From: JBDHWG01 sp046328525
GTDB taxonomy: Bacteria; Chloroflexota; Anaerolineae; Epilineales; JAHCIE01
DNA: 64,000 nucleotides
Assembly (NCBI GenBank): GCA_046328525.1
Contig: JAXLWK010000003.1
Span: 682,001 to 746,000, forward strand
Reading direction: 5' to 3'
This document shows positions 48,070-57,050 of the stretch, in pieces. Below the pieces are notes generated by a model that made no database searches, was not told the origin of the DNA, and worked only from the letters and a program-made list of their open reading frames with translations. Position 1 is the first letter of the stretch, and each line of letters starts with the position of its first letter. Made by a program: the position numbers and the translations under genes.

Positions 48070-51015
48070 CTATTCCTTCGCCTGTTTCTGCAACTGATAC
48101 AGGACGTTAATCGCTTCCAGGGGCGTGAGCTGATTTACGTCAAGTTCTTTGAGGGCGCTCACCGTCGGATGCTCGGTCATGAGCAGCGCAAGCTGCATCG
48201 GGCGCGTGTCACGCGGCGCGCCAGGCGCGCGCGCTTCCTGCTCCAGGTCCGCCAGGATCTCCGAGGCGCGGTGAATGACGGCGCGGGGCAGGCCGGCAAG
48301 CTGGGCGACGTGGATGCCGTAGGAGCGGTCGGCGCCGCCCGTCACGATCTTATGTAAAAACACGACGCCGTCACCATCTTCTGCGACGGCGACGTTGTAG
48401 TTGCGCACGCGCGGCAGGCGCTCGGCCAGCTCGGTCAGCTCGTGGTAGTGGGTGGCGAACAGGGTCTTGGCGCGCAGGTCGGGGTTGTTGTGCAGGTACT
48501 CCACGACGGCCCAGGCGATGGATAGCCCGTCGTAGGTGCTCGTGCCACGCCCCACTTCGTCCAGGATGACAAGGCTGCGCGGCGTGGCATGGCGCAGAAT
48601 GTTCGCCGTCTCGACCATCTCGACCATGAACGTGCTCTGGCCCTGGGCAATCTCGTCGTGGGCGCCGATGCGGGTAAAGATGCGATCCACGACGGACAGC
48701 GCCGCGCTCTCCGCCGGCACGAACGACCCAATCTGTGCCATGAGAGCAATGAGCGCTGACTGCCTGAGGAACGTGCTCTTACCCGCCATGTTAGGCCCTG
48801 TCAAAATGACAATCTCGCCCTCTTCGAGGCGTAGGTCGTTGGCGACGAACTCGCCTTCCAGCGAGCGCTCGACGACGGGGTGGCGGCCGTTGCGGATGTC
48901 CAGACAGCCGTCGGTGGTAATCGTTGGGCGAACGTAGTCGTGTCGCCGCGCGACCTCGGCCAGGCTCGTCACCACGTCCAGGTAGGCAATCGCCCGCGCC
49001 GTGCCGAGCAGGTGCGGCGCGTCCGCCGCGATCTGCTCGCAGAGATCGCGGAACAGGCGCGTCTCCAGCTCGATGACGCGCTCCTCGGCGTTCAGGATGA
49101 GCGTCTCGTATTCCTTCAACTCCGGCGTGATGTAGCGCTCGGCGTTGACGAGGGTCTGCTTGCGAATGTAGTCGGCGGGGACCGCCTCGGCATTTGCCTT
49201 CGTCACCTCGAGGTAGTAGCCGAAGACCTTGTTGAAACCCACCTTGAGCGACTTGATGCCGCTGCGCTCGCGCTCGCGGGCCTCCAGGCTGGCGACCCAG
49301 TCTTTGGCGCCGCGCGAGGCGTGGATGATCCCGTCCAGCTCGGCCGAGAACCCCGCGGCGATGATGCCCGCTGTGCCGAGCGCGGCCGGCGGCTCCGGCA
49401 CAATTGCCGACCGAATCAGCGTGACGACGCCTTCACATGGGGCGAGGGGCGCCGGGAGGAATGGCGTCAGGTCCACCGACGGGCGAGCGTCGTGAGTCTC
49501 ACGGATCACCGGCCGCCGCCTGTGCTCGTGGTGCGGCTCGTGCGGCAAGGGCGGGTCGCCCTCGGCGGCGGCGTTGCGCCGCCCCAGGCTCTCCCAAATG
49601 TCCTCCGCCGTCTCGTCCCTGCTCGCCGGCTCAACGTTCCCCGTAGCGCCGACTTCAGTCGGCTCCCCCTTGCTCCGCGACTCAACGTCCCCTGTAGTGC
49701 CGACTTCAGTCGGCTCTTCACTCCTCAGTCGGCCGACCGAAGTCGGCGCTATATCAGCGGGAGTCGGCTCTTCCGTCTCGCCTGCGCCGAGCGCCCGCAG
49801 CAGTCCGGGTATGGCCTCCAGCGTCTTGCAGATGGCGAGCAAGTCGCGCGGCGTGGCGATGCGCTGGATGACGCGGTTTGTCAGACGCTCCAGGTCGTTG
49901 AGGCCCTTCAGCCGCTCGGCCACGGCTCCGCGCGCCATGTTATTGTCGTAGATGGCAGAGACAGCGTCCAGGCGGGCGGTGATCGCGTCGGGGTCGAGCA
50001 GCGGCTGGCTGAGCCAGGCGCGCAGCAGGCGGCTGCCCATCGGCGTCTGCGTCTGATCCAGGACGCCGAGCAGCGATCCCGCCGCCGTTCCGCTGCGCGT
50101 TCCCTGGGCGATTTCGAGGTTGCGTCGCGTCGCGGGGTCGAGCGCCATGTAGCGCGCCGTCGTGTAAGAGGTCAGGTTGATGAGCTGGCCGACCGCGCCG
50201 AGGTGCGTCTCGTAGACGTAGGCCAGGATGGCGCCCGCGGCGCGCACCGCGAGCCGCAGCTCACCCAGCCCGAAGCCGTCGAGCGAGCCGACCTTGAAGT
50301 GGTCGAGCAGCGCCTGGCGCGCGGTGTCGAAGTCGAAGCGCCACGCGGGGTAGGGCGAGAAGGGATACGCCAGCCCGGCCAGGGCGGGATCGGTCTCGCC
50401 GCCCCCATGCCGCTGGACGCGCACGGGGCGACGGGTGGCGCCGCGGTCTGCGACCAGCACCTCGGCGGGCTGGAGCCGCTCAAGCTCGTAGCGCACCTGG
50501 GTGAGCAGGTCCTTCCCCTGAAGTTGCGTGACCGAGAACTCGCCCGTCGTGACGTCGCAATAGGCCAGCCCCGCCGTCTCCCCTTCCAGCACCAGGGCCG
50601 TCAGGTAGTTGTTGCGGCGCGCATCGAGCATGTTCGGCTCGACGAGGGTGCCGGGCGTCAGGACGCGCGTCACCGCCCGCTCGACGAGCTTGCCGCTCGG
50701 TTCTTCCATCTGCTCGACAATCGCGCATTTGTAGCCTGCCCGCACCATGCGCGAGAGATAGCTATTGGCGGCGTGGTGGGGCACGCCCGCCATCGGCCAG
50801 CGGTCCTCCCCCGCCATCTTGCGGCTCGTCAACGTTATGTTGAGCACCTGTGCGGCGAGATGAGCGTCCTCGTTGAAGGTCTCATAGAAGTCGCCCAGGC
50901 GGAAGAAAACGACGGCGTCGGGGAACTGGCGCTTGATCTGAAGGAACTGGCGGGCCATCGGGGCGCTGGCCTCGGCCTCATCCCACGTTGTGCTGGTTGC
51001 CGAGTGCTTAGGCAT
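48070..51015 (-). CDS. mutS: DNA mismatch repair protein MutS with in-frame palindromic repeat insertion
   Basis: A 981-residue MutS, about 100 longer than usual. The mismatch-binding domain has FRLGDFYETF (F-x-E motif). Connector, lever, clamp and ATPase domains follow, with Walker A GPNMAGKST (about 733-741) and Walker B VILDEVGRGTSTYDG. Between the core helices (after about residue 405) and LTPFLPAPLAPCEG (about 515) lies a low-complexity insert in place of the short normal loop. It is partly encoded by palindromic repeats: direct 51-bp units at 49631-49732 and an inverted copy at 49732-49753. All catalytic segments are intact and the frame is open, so the protein is probably functional. 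Confidence 0.96.
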   Translation of the reverse strand: MPKHSATSTTWDEAEASAPMARQFLQIKRQFPDAVVFFRLGDFYETFNEDAHLAAQVLNITLTSRKMAGEDRWPMAGVPHHAANSYLSRMVRAGYKCAIVEQMEEPSGKLVERAVTRVLTPGTLVEPNMLDARRNNYLTALVLEGETAGLAYCDVTTGEFSVTQLQGKDLLTQVRYELERLQPAEVLVADRGATRRPVRVQRHGGGETDPALAGLAYPFSPYPAWRFDFDTARQALLDHFKVGSLDGFGLGELRLAVRAAGAILAYVYETHLGAVGQLINLTSYTTARYMALDPATRRNLEIAQGTRSGTAAGSLLGVLDQTQTPMGSRLLRAWLSQPLLDPDAITARLDAVSAIYDNNMARGAVAERLKGLNDLERLTNRVIQRIATPRDLLAICKTLEAIPGLLRALGAGETEEPTPADIAPTSVGRLRSEEPTEVGTTGDVESRSKGEPTEVGATGNVEPASRDETAEDIWESLGRRNAAAEGDPPLPHEPHHEHRRRPVIRETHDARPSVDLTPFLPAPLAPCEGVVTLIRSAIVPEPPAALGTAGIIAAGFSAELDGIIHASRGAKDWVASLEARERERSGIKSLKVGFNKVFGYYLEVTKANAEAVPADYIRKQTLVNAERYITPELKEYETLILNAEERVIELETRLFRDLCEQIAADAPHLLGTARAIAYLDVVTSLAEVARRHDYVRPTITTDGCLDIRNGRHPVVERSLEGEFVANDLRLEEGEIVILTGPNMAGKSTFLRQSALIALMAQIGSFVPAESAALSVVDRIFTRIGAHDEIAQGQSTFMVEMVETANILRHATPRSLVILDEVGRGTSTYDGLSIAWAVVEYLHNNPDLRAKTLFATHYHELTELAERLPRVRNYNVAVAEDGDGVVFLHKIVTGGADRSYGIHVAQLAGLPRAVIHRASEILADLEQEARAPGAPRDTRPMQLALLMTEHPTVSALKELDVNQLTPLEAINVLYQLQKQAKE
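49631..49753. repeat. Palindromic repeats inside the mutS coding sequence
   Basis: Two 51-bp (17-codon) direct units, 49631-49681 and 49682-49732, each hold GTAGYGCCGACTTCAGTCGG. An inverted copy, GCCGACCGAAGTCGGCGCTA, starts at 49732. The units keep the reading frame and translate to related EPTEVG(A/T)TG(N/D)VE peptides. The family also occurs at 2905-2975 and, diverged, at 51130-51184. Confidence 0.9.
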
Positions 51016-51129
51016 CGCGTACCCATCCAGGAGCGGCTACAGGCAAACAGATGTTCTGGATACAAAACAGATTGTAGGCCGCATGCGTGATCTTGTCAAC
51101 TCATTATGCAAGGGACACACAGCTTCTCC

Positions 51130-51184
51130 GTAGCGACGACGTCAGTCGTGCCTCAGCGCTCAGAACGACTGACGTCGTCACTAC
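51130..51184. terminator. Long hairpin of the same repeat family between aceK and mutS
   Basis: GTAGCGACGACGTCAGTCGT (51130-51149) pairs with 51165-51184 (19 of 20) around a 15-nt loop. No T-run. It can separate the minus-strand aceK and mutS transcripts and belongs to the GACTTCAGTCGGC-like palindromes found in mutS. Confidence 0.6.
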
Positions 51185-51211
51185 GACACGCCAGGGGCGC
51201 ATCACGCTCGC

Positions 51212-52960
51212 CTAGCTGAGGTCGCGGTGCAGGCGGTGCGATTGCCGATAGGGGAAGATGTCCATCACCTCGCCCGCCACATGACGCGCCTTCATCTCGT
51301 TCCAGAAGGCGGGGTCCAGCAGGTCACTGTGGTGGGCCATGAAGATCTGGCGCAGCGGCAGCGGCAGGCCGAGGAATTTCTGGAATTGCTCCGGAAAGAT
51401 GTCGTGCTCGTCTACATAGAACCACAGGTCGGCCCTGAACTCGTCCACCGAGTCGTCGGAGTCGGGCAGCGAGCGGAAGCGGCAGTCCGTGACCAGGCAT
51501 AGCTCGTCGTAGTCATAGAAGACGATGCGGCTGTGGCGCGTGACGCCGAAGTTCTTCAGCAGCAGGTCGCCGGGGAAGATGTTGGTGGCCGCCAGGTCTT
51601 TGATCGCCACGCCGTAGTCAACGATGGCATCGTACAGGGCCTCCCCCTTCGCCTCTTTGATGAACAGGTTCAGCGGCGTGAGGCGGCGCTCGGTGTAGAG
51701 GTGCTTGATGATGACCTTGTCGTCGGTGACCGTCACGGTGTTCGCGGCGACGGCCAGCATCTCCTCCACCAGCTCCGGGGTGAAGCGCGCCCGGTCGAAC
51801 TCCAGGTGTTCGAACTCCTGGGCGTCCACGAGCCGCCCGGCCTTGTCGTGCTTGAAGACGAGCTGGTAGCGCTCCATGACGCCCTCGCGCGTCGTCTTCT
51901 TGGGGTAGGCGAAGCGGTCCTTGATGATCTTGAAGACGACGTCGAACGACGGCATGGTGAAGACGAGCATGACCATGCCCTTTTCGCCCCGGGCGATCTC
52001 AAACTTGCTGTTGGAGTGCGCCAGGTGCGCCAGCAGCTCGCGGTACAGCTCGGTCTTGCCGTGCTTGTTGAAGCCGATGGAGGTGTACAACTCGGACATC
52101 GGCTTGCGCGGCATGATGGACTTGAGGAACTCGATCAACTCGTAGGGGCTTTCTACCTCGACGTGGAAGTAGGAGCGGGTGAAGCTGAACAGGATGCTGA
52201 CCCCGTCGGCGGTGAGCAGGACGGCGTCAATGGTGACGCCGGCGTCATCGTTGAGCAGACACAGCGCCATCGGCACGCGCCTGTCGCCGCAGTGCAGGCG
52301 GCCGATGATGTACGCGGCCTTGTTGCGGTAGAAGACGTGCCACACCACATCGGCGGCGTCAATCGGGGCCAGGCCGCGCTCGGCCAGCGACACCCGGATG
52401 CGGTCGGCGGCCAGGCGGATGTCGCGCTCCAGGTCCGCGTAGGGCGCATTGAACGGGTGGTCGGCCAGGACGTGGCGGATCAGCGCCTCGACACCGTCGC
52501 GCACGGCATAGTGGCGCAGGAGGGGGGTGTCCTGGCTGCGCCGCCCCTTCACCTCCGACGCGACGTACTCGATCTGCGGGTCCACGCCGACGGTGGCGAA
52601 GATGCGGCGGGTCACCGAGTTAAAGAACGTCTCGGCCGTCTCGATGTCGTCGCGGCGGGTGATTAGCTCGGTGTAGCGCTCCTTCATGAGCCGCCACACG
52701 GCACGGTCGCGGCAGTGGTCGCCCAAGATGGCGCGGATGTCGGCGACGATCTGGCGAATCACCGTGGGGTAGAGGTCGAGGCGGGCCACCGCGTCGGCGT
52801 TCGCGCCGAGCCAGTCCCGCGCCTCGAAGCGGCTCTTCGAACGCTGGGTGATGAGCCGATACTCGGTCTGATAGGTGTCGAACGCGCTCAGGATGGCCCC
52901 GGCGGCGGCCGTCGCGAGCGCCGCCTCGACGACATGGCTCGACGGATTTACAGCGTCCAC
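51212..52960 (-). CDS. aceK: Isocitrate dehydrogenase kinase/phosphatase AceK
   Basis: A 582-residue AceK, full length, which phosphorylates and dephosphorylates isocitrate dehydrogenase to divert carbon into the glyoxylate shunt. Key E. coli residues line up with a constant offset of 8: K344 (VVFKIIKD; E. coli K336), D465 (NIFPGDLLLKN; D457), N470 (N462) and D483 (VFYDYDE; D475). The N-terminal regulatory half is present. The GTG start follows GGAGGAGG by 3 nt. No icd, aceA or aceB gene is in the window. The family is mostly proteobacterial, so lateral transfer is likely if the host is Chloroflexota. Confidence 0.95.
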   Translation of the reverse strand: MDAVNPSSHVVEAALATAAAGAILSAFDTYQTEYRLITQRSKSRFEARDWLGANADAVARLDLYPTVIRQIVADIRAILGDHCRDRAVWRLMKERYTELITRRDDIETAETFFNSVTRRIFATVGVDPQIEYVASEVKGRRSQDTPLLRHYAVRDGVEALIRHVLADHPFNAPYADLERDIRLAADRIRVSLAERGLAPIDAADVVWHVFYRNKAAYIIGRLHCGDRRVPMALCLLNDDAGVTIDAVLLTADGVSILFSFTRSYFHVEVESPYELIEFLKSIMPRKPMSELYTSIGFNKHGKTELYRELLAHLAHSNSKFEIARGEKGMVMLVFTMPSFDVVFKIIKDRFAYPKKTTREGVMERYQLVFKHDKAGRLVDAQEFEHLEFDRARFTPELVEEMLAVAANTVTVTDDKVIIKHLYTERRLTPLNLFIKEAKGEALYDAIVDYGVAIKDLAATNIFPGDLLLKNFGVTRHSRIVFYDYDELCLVTDCRFRSLPDSDDSVDEFRADLWFYVDEHDIFPEQFQKFLGLPLPLRQIFMAHHSDLLDPAFWNEMKARHVAGEVMDIFPYRQSHRLHRDLS

Positions 52961-53003
52961 AAGCCTCCTCCTGCCCCGCGCTTCCCCAGTGAGCGGTGCG
53001 ACG

Positions 53004-53687
53004 TCACGGGCGTGTCAGGTCCTTCAGAATGTAGCGGTAGCCTTCGATATTGGCGACCGTCACCTTGAGCCAGCCGTTCTCGTCGCCGTAGACGCACACC
53101 TCGGTGGAGAACGGCAGCGTGCGCTCGATGTTGTCGCCACGCTGCTCTGGCGTCTTGCGCAGGTTCACGCCCTGGCGGTCCACGTAGCGCATCCCCTGGC
53201 CCTCGCCTTCCCCGTGGCACGAGCGCGTTATGTCGGCGGGGGCCGTCGGCGCCGGGGTATCCGTTGGCTTCGGCTGGGGCGTGGCGGTGGCGGGCTGCGG
53301 CGTTGACGTGGGCGAGGCCGCGCGCGTGGCGACCTGCGCGGCTGACTCGGCGGCCCGCGCCTGGGCCGTCGCCGTGGCCTGGGCCTGGGCGCGCGCGACG
53401 GCGCGCTGGTTCACAGCGTCGGGCGTGAAATAGTTAGTCAGCACGTAAGTGCCGCCGGCCAGGGCGACCATGAGCAGGAGCGTGAAGATCGCGGACGACA
53501 GACGGCCGGCGGCGGCCTCGCGCTCCAGGCCGAACATGGCCCGCGACCGCTCGGTGCGCGCCCGCAGCACAGCCCGCAGCGCGATCAGCCCGCCCAGGAG
53601 GGCAAAGCCATAGATCCACAGCTTGAAGGTGCTGATGGCCTGGATGACCGTCTGCACGGCGGAGTTCCGCAAGATTTCGTCGAGCAT
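53004..53687 (-). CDS. Membrane protein with C-terminal SH3b-like domain
   Basis: A 227-residue protein. Two TM helices (about 23-42, LWIYGFALLGGLIALRAVL, and about 66-87, AIFTLLLMVALAGGTYVLTN) are separated by a basic loop. A long Ala/Gln then Thr/Pro-rich linker follows (about 95-150). A C-terminal SH3-like domain has GVNLRKTPEQRGDNIERTL, CVYGDENGWLKV and EGYRYILKDL. Bacterial SH3 domains bind peptidoglycan or peptides outside the cell. The start is weakly supported (GAG close to the ATG). It follows the ATP-grasp pair (37 nt) in the same direction. Confidence 0.75.
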   Translation of the reverse strand: MLDEILRNSAVQTVIQAISTFKLWIYGFALLGGLIALRAVLRARTERSRAMFGLEREAAAGRLSSAIFTLLLMVALAGGTYVLTNYFTPDAVNQRAVARAQAQATATAQARAAESAAQVATRAASPTSTPQPATATPQPKPTDTPAPTAPADITRSCHGEGEGQGMRYVDRQGVNLRKTPEQRGDNIERTLPFSTEVCVYGDENGWLKVTVANIEGYRYILKDLTRP

Positions 53688-53724
53688 AATCTCAGTGGTT
53701 CTGGTTATGGGTGGACGGCGCGGC

Positions 53725-55071
53725 TTACGCCTGGTCGCCCACGACGAACATAGGCACGGCGGACCCTCCGCCGGCCGAGACGTTCAGCAACGCGCTGCCC
53801 GACAGGCGCACCCCGCAGCCCCGCACCCCTGTTCCCTGCCAGGTATACGGGTCGAGGTCGAGGAAGCGCGGAGAGAAGCGCACAGCGCCGTCTTCGAGGC
53901 TGGGGAACTCCTCTTGCGGCACGGGCACGCGCTCTTGTACCACGTAGACGCCCTGGGTGGCCTGGTGGAGGGCAGCCTCCCACTTGCTCGGCGCCGTTTC
54001 CCAACCCAGCACCACACCCTGGCCGCCGTACTCGCCGCTCGGCTTGAGGACGAGGTTCTCGCGGTGGGCGGCCACATGGGCGAGGAGATCCACCCGCTGC
54101 CCGCGCCACTCCGTGTACCCTGCCGCGACCCGCCGCGTCCACGGAATATGGGCAGCGATGGCGGCCTGCTGGTCGGCGGTGTAGAGGTGGCCGTACTGCG
54201 GGTCGCTCAGGAAGGCGAAGAGGACTTTCTTGAGCAGCAGGTGGGCGCGGAAGCCGTTGCCCATGCAGACGGCGCGGTCGGCAACGGCGCGGACGAGGGG
54301 CGAGCCGAGGCCTTCGCGGCTCAGTAGCTCAGATGTCACCACTCGCTTGTAGACCAGGTCAATCTCGAAGTCGCCGGCGCGCAGCCGCCCGGCAGAATAC
54401 TCCAGATCGCGCGGGTCCACAATGCGGGTTGGGTAGCCTGCCGCCTCGAAGGTGTCCTGGATGAGCAGAAACTCGTTGAACGTTCGGACCTCGCGCCAGT
54501 CCACGATGGCGATGTTGGAGCGCGCCTGCCCGCCCCACTGACGGTAGATGTCCAGGAGCAGGTCAAGAATCCAGGCGCGGATGGGGAAGGCGACGACGGA
54601 GTACCGCTGCGCGACGGCTTGCATGACGGGGAAGGCGCGAAACAGGTCGCTGAGAACTTCGCCAAAGGCGAGGCCGCCGGGGCTTTCAGCGTTGTACTCG
54701 ATGAAGTACAAGCTGTCCTGCGGAACGAAGAAAGCATCCAGGCGGCCCGACGAGTCCGGGTAGCGAAAGCCGGGGTCAATCGCTACGATAGCCTCTTCGT
54801 CAGGCGTCAGCCCGACGAGGCCGCGTAGCCCCTCATCCGCCATGATTGCGTCGCCGAGCCGCTCCAGCGCGCCGAGAATGAGCGTCGCCGCCTGGGTGAC
54901 GCGGCTATAGTCGGCTTCGCGGATGAAGTGCGGGCGGAGGACACTGCACACGAGGCGGTCGCCGAACGTCAGGCGCGCCGCGCGCATCTTGTCGAGAAGC
55001 TCCTCGCCGAGCGCGGCGGCGTCGCCCTGCGCCATCCGATCGTTGTATTCGCTGACGATCGGCAATGTCAT
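53725..55071 (-). CDS. Circularly permuted ATP-grasp / glutathionylspermidine synthase-like ligase
   Basis: A 448-residue protein. The N-terminal part (about 1-200) is unlike a standard ATP-grasp start but has LDAFFVPQDSLYFIEYNAESP and IAIVDWREV. ATP-binding elements follow at about 235-350: VDPRDLEY, DLVYKRVVTSELL, CMGNGFRAHLLLKK, and NLVLKPSGEYGGQGVVLG with an ATP-contact lysine. The C-terminus has YVVQERVPVP and GCGVRLSGSALLNVSAGGG. This fits circularly permuted ATP-grasp enzymes that form amide bonds. The ATG at 55071 overlaps the upstream ATP-grasp stop (ATGA), so the two are translated together. The substrate is unknown. Confidence 0.8.
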   Translation of the reverse strand: MTLPIVSEYNDRMAQGDAAALGEELLDKMRAARLTFGDRLVCSVLRPHFIREADYSRVTQAATLILGALERLGDAIMADEGLRGLVGLTPDEEAIVAIDPGFRYPDSSGRLDAFFVPQDSLYFIEYNAESPGGLAFGEVLSDLFRAFPVMQAVAQRYSVVAFPIRAWILDLLLDIYRQWGGQARSNIAIVDWREVRTFNEFLLIQDTFEAAGYPTRIVDPRDLEYSAGRLRAGDFEIDLVYKRVVTSELLSREGLGSPLVRAVADRAVCMGNGFRAHLLLKKVLFAFLSDPQYGHLYTADQQAAIAAHIPWTRRVAAGYTEWRGQRVDLLAHVAAHRENLVLKPSGEYGGQGVVLGWETAPSKWEAALHQATQGVYVVQERVPVPQEEFPSLEDGAVRFSPRFLDLDPYTWQGTGVRGCGVRLSGSALLNVSAGGGSAVPMFVVGDQA

Positions 55072-56006
55072 TGAGGCGCTGCCTGGGTCAGCAGCGGGTC
55101 CCAACGCATCTTCGGCCGCTCGCCCCCCCGCGTGGCCCGCTCGATGACGAGGTCGGCCATCTTCTCGACCACCCAGGGGAAGTAGCGCTCCGTGAGGGAG
55201 CTAATGTCGAAGTCAGGCGCTGAGTTGGTGAAGTCTATGGCATACGGCACGCCGTCATGGATGCCGAACTCGACGGTGTTCATGTCGTAGCCTAGCGCCC
55301 AGTTGAGCTTGATGGCATCACTGCGGCAGCGCGCTTCGAGCGCGGGCGCGACAGGCGGATCGTCGGAGCGATAGCGGTCGAAGTGGTCGCGGCGCGGATC
55401 CCAGTTGGTTACCAGGACGTCGGTCTTCCCGATGACGACGCAGCGAACGTACTGCTCCCACTGGACGAACTCTTGTAGGATGAACTGCCGCAGCCCTGTC
55501 TGTTCGTAGCGCCACAGAAGCTCGTCGAGGCCGTGGATGACATGCACGTCGCGCCATCCGCCGCCCGACGCCGGCTTGAGGATGGCCGGCAGGCCGACCT
55601 GGTCCAGCATGCCCTCCCAGTCGAGCGGGTACGTCAGGTTGCGCAGGCTCTCCGAGACGACACCGGGCACGTACTCTTTGTTGGGCAGGGCGAAGGTCAC
55701 GGGCACGCGCACGCCGATAGCGTCGGCCAGAGAGTTGGCAAAGTACTTGTCGTCGGCCATGCGCCAGAACGGATTGTTGATGACGTCCACGCCCTGGAGG
55801 GCGGCATTCTTCAGATACGATGCGTAGGTCGGTACTTCGTGAGAGATGCGGTCCACGATGACGTCATACGGCGGCCGCTCGCCCATGCGGGGCGCTCCTA
55901 CCCTGGCATACTCCACCGTCACCCCAACGTCACGCCGCGCGACCTCGGCGATGAGCGCGTCGGGAAAGGAACGCTCGCGGCCAACCAGAAGTCCGACTCG
56001 ATACAT
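55068..56006 (-). CDS. ATP-grasp ligase (RimK/D-Ala-D-Ala-like)
   Basis: A 312-residue enzyme with a preATP-grasp domain (MYRVGLLVGRERSFPDALI), YDVIVDRISHEVPTYASYL, NNPFWRMADDKYFANSLADA, and the ATP-binding core AILKPASGGGWRDVHVIHG and FILQEFVQWEQYVRCVV. The metal-binding end is VEFGIHDGVPYAIDFTNSAPD. It should ligate a carboxylate to an amine through an acyl phosphate; the substrates are unknown. GAGG is 7 nt from the ATG at 56006. A consensus promoter is just upstream. It is the first gene of a coupled pair with the permuted ATP-grasp gene. Confidence 0.88.
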   Translation of the reverse strand: MYRVGLLVGRERSFPDALIAEVARRDVGVTVEYARVGAPRMGERPPYDVIVDRISHEVPTYASYLKNAALQGVDVINNPFWRMADDKYFANSLADAIGVRVPVTFALPNKEYVPGVVSESLRNLTYPLDWEGMLDQVGLPAILKPASGGGWRDVHVIHGLDELLWRYEQTGLRQFILQEFVQWEQYVRCVVIGKTDVLVTNWDPRRDHFDRYRSDDPPVAPALEARCRSDAIKLNWALGYDMNTVEFGIHDGVPYAIDFTNSAPDFDISSLTERYFPWVVEKMADLVIERATRGGERPKMRWDPLLTQAAPQ

Positions 56007-56036
56007 GGTGTTACCTCGCGGGGATGAAGTGCGGCT

Positions 56037-56066
56037 ATTATAGCACGGCGCGCACGTGGGGCGCAA
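56037..56066 (-). promoter_or_regulatory. Promoter of the ATP-grasp operon
   Basis: Minus strand: TTGCGC (complement of 56061-56066), 18-bp spacer, perfect TATAAT (complement of 56037-56042). Leader of about 25 nt. Confidence 0.7.
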
Positions 56067-56079
56067 CCATTCGGAAATC

Positions 56080-56967
56080 CTACTCGCTATTGCAAGGTCC
56101 GAGGCGCTGGCCGAGCCACCCCGCCGCACTGGCGACCGCCGCGTCGCCGTAGAGCGCGCCCGCGTGGGCCGCCGGCACGACCTGGAGCGTGGCGCTGCCG
56201 TGGACGCGGCGGTAGGCCGCGCCCTGACTCGGCGGCGCAAACGGGTCGTACTGGCCGCAGACAAGCAAGAGCGGGCGCGACGCGACGGCGCGGACGCTGT
56301 CGAGGAGGTTCTCGTGGGCGAGGCTGTCGCGGAGCGCGGCAAGCCGCGGGCGTGGGCCTTCGCGCCGCACCGGCCGCCCAACGATCAACTGCCCCTCCCA
56401 GGCGGAGCGAAGCAGGTTGGGACTGAGCATCTGCCACACGGGTGAGGTGTAGGGCGTCGCCAGGAGCGCCAGCGCGACCAGGCTCCGCCCCGACTGCGGC
56501 GCGCGGCTCGCCCCGATGTGCATCTCGGCGGCGCGCAACGCGACGACCCCGCCCAGGCTGCCGCCTAGCAGCGCCGTCGGTCCGGGCAAATCCAGGGCGT
56601 CCAGGGCATCGAGGGCGGCCAGCGCGACCTCCGCTGCGCGTGACACAGACGTGAACGGGCGCGTGTTGCTGCCGTGGCCGTCCAGGTCCGGCGCGAGGCC
56701 GGCGACGCCGATGTCGCGGAGCGCCCGCGCCCAGGGCCACGCGCCTTCTCGGTCGGCGCCGCCGGCGTGCAGGAGCACGACCACGCCGCGCGCCTCACTG
56801 CTGGGAAGGGAGAGCGTGGCGTCGGTTTGCCCACCGTTCAATGGGAGGGTCACGGTCTGGGGCGCGACGTCGGAGTCGCAGGGCGTCAATGGCGGCAGAG
56901 GCGGCGGCCAACCCGCCGGCTTCGCCGCCAGGCGAGCGGCTGTCAGGATGTAGCGACCAAGTCCCAT
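56080..56967 (-). CDS. Alpha/beta hydrolase
   Basis: A 295-residue hydrolase with the nucleophile elbow GGSLGG (S137), the oxyanion region VVVLLHAGGADREG, an acid in GQYDPFAPP and the base histidine in PAAHAGALYG. Overall it looks like the dienelactone-hydrolase/carboxylesterase group. The N-terminal 40 residues are Pro-rich. The substrate is unknown. No clear ribosome site precedes the ATG at 56967. It stands between the ATP-grasp operon and the SDR gene. Confidence 0.85.
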   Translation of the reverse strand: MGLGRYILTAARLAAKPAGWPPPLPPLTPCDSDVAPQTVTLPLNGGQTDATLSLPSSEARGVVVLLHAGGADREGAWPWARALRDIGVAGLAPDLDGHGSNTRPFTSVSRAAEVALAALDALDALDLPGPTALLGGSLGGVVALRAAEMHIGASRAPQSGRSLVALALLATPYTSPVWQMLSPNLLRSAWEGQLIVGRPVRREGPRPRLAALRDSLAHENLLDSVRAVASRPLLLVCGQYDPFAPPSQGAAYRRVHGSATLQVVPAAHAGALYGDAAVASAAGWLGQRLGPCNSE

Positions 56968-57050
56968 AGCTAAAAGCGCCGCATTTCTGGATGACGGCCC
57001 CCGCGCTCCGTGCTATACTACGCCCACTTCACTGCGCACGGAGGGCCGTC

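Noticed and set aside
49631..49753. CRISPR-like direct repeats
   Set aside because: Only two direct units, contiguous without spacers, and translated in the mutS frame.
48880..51090. A 736-codon open frame on the plus strand opposite mutS
   Set aside because: It is antisense to a fully conserved MutS, encodes Arg/Ala/Val-rich sequence without domain signals, and is what a GC-rich gene produces in its complementary frame.
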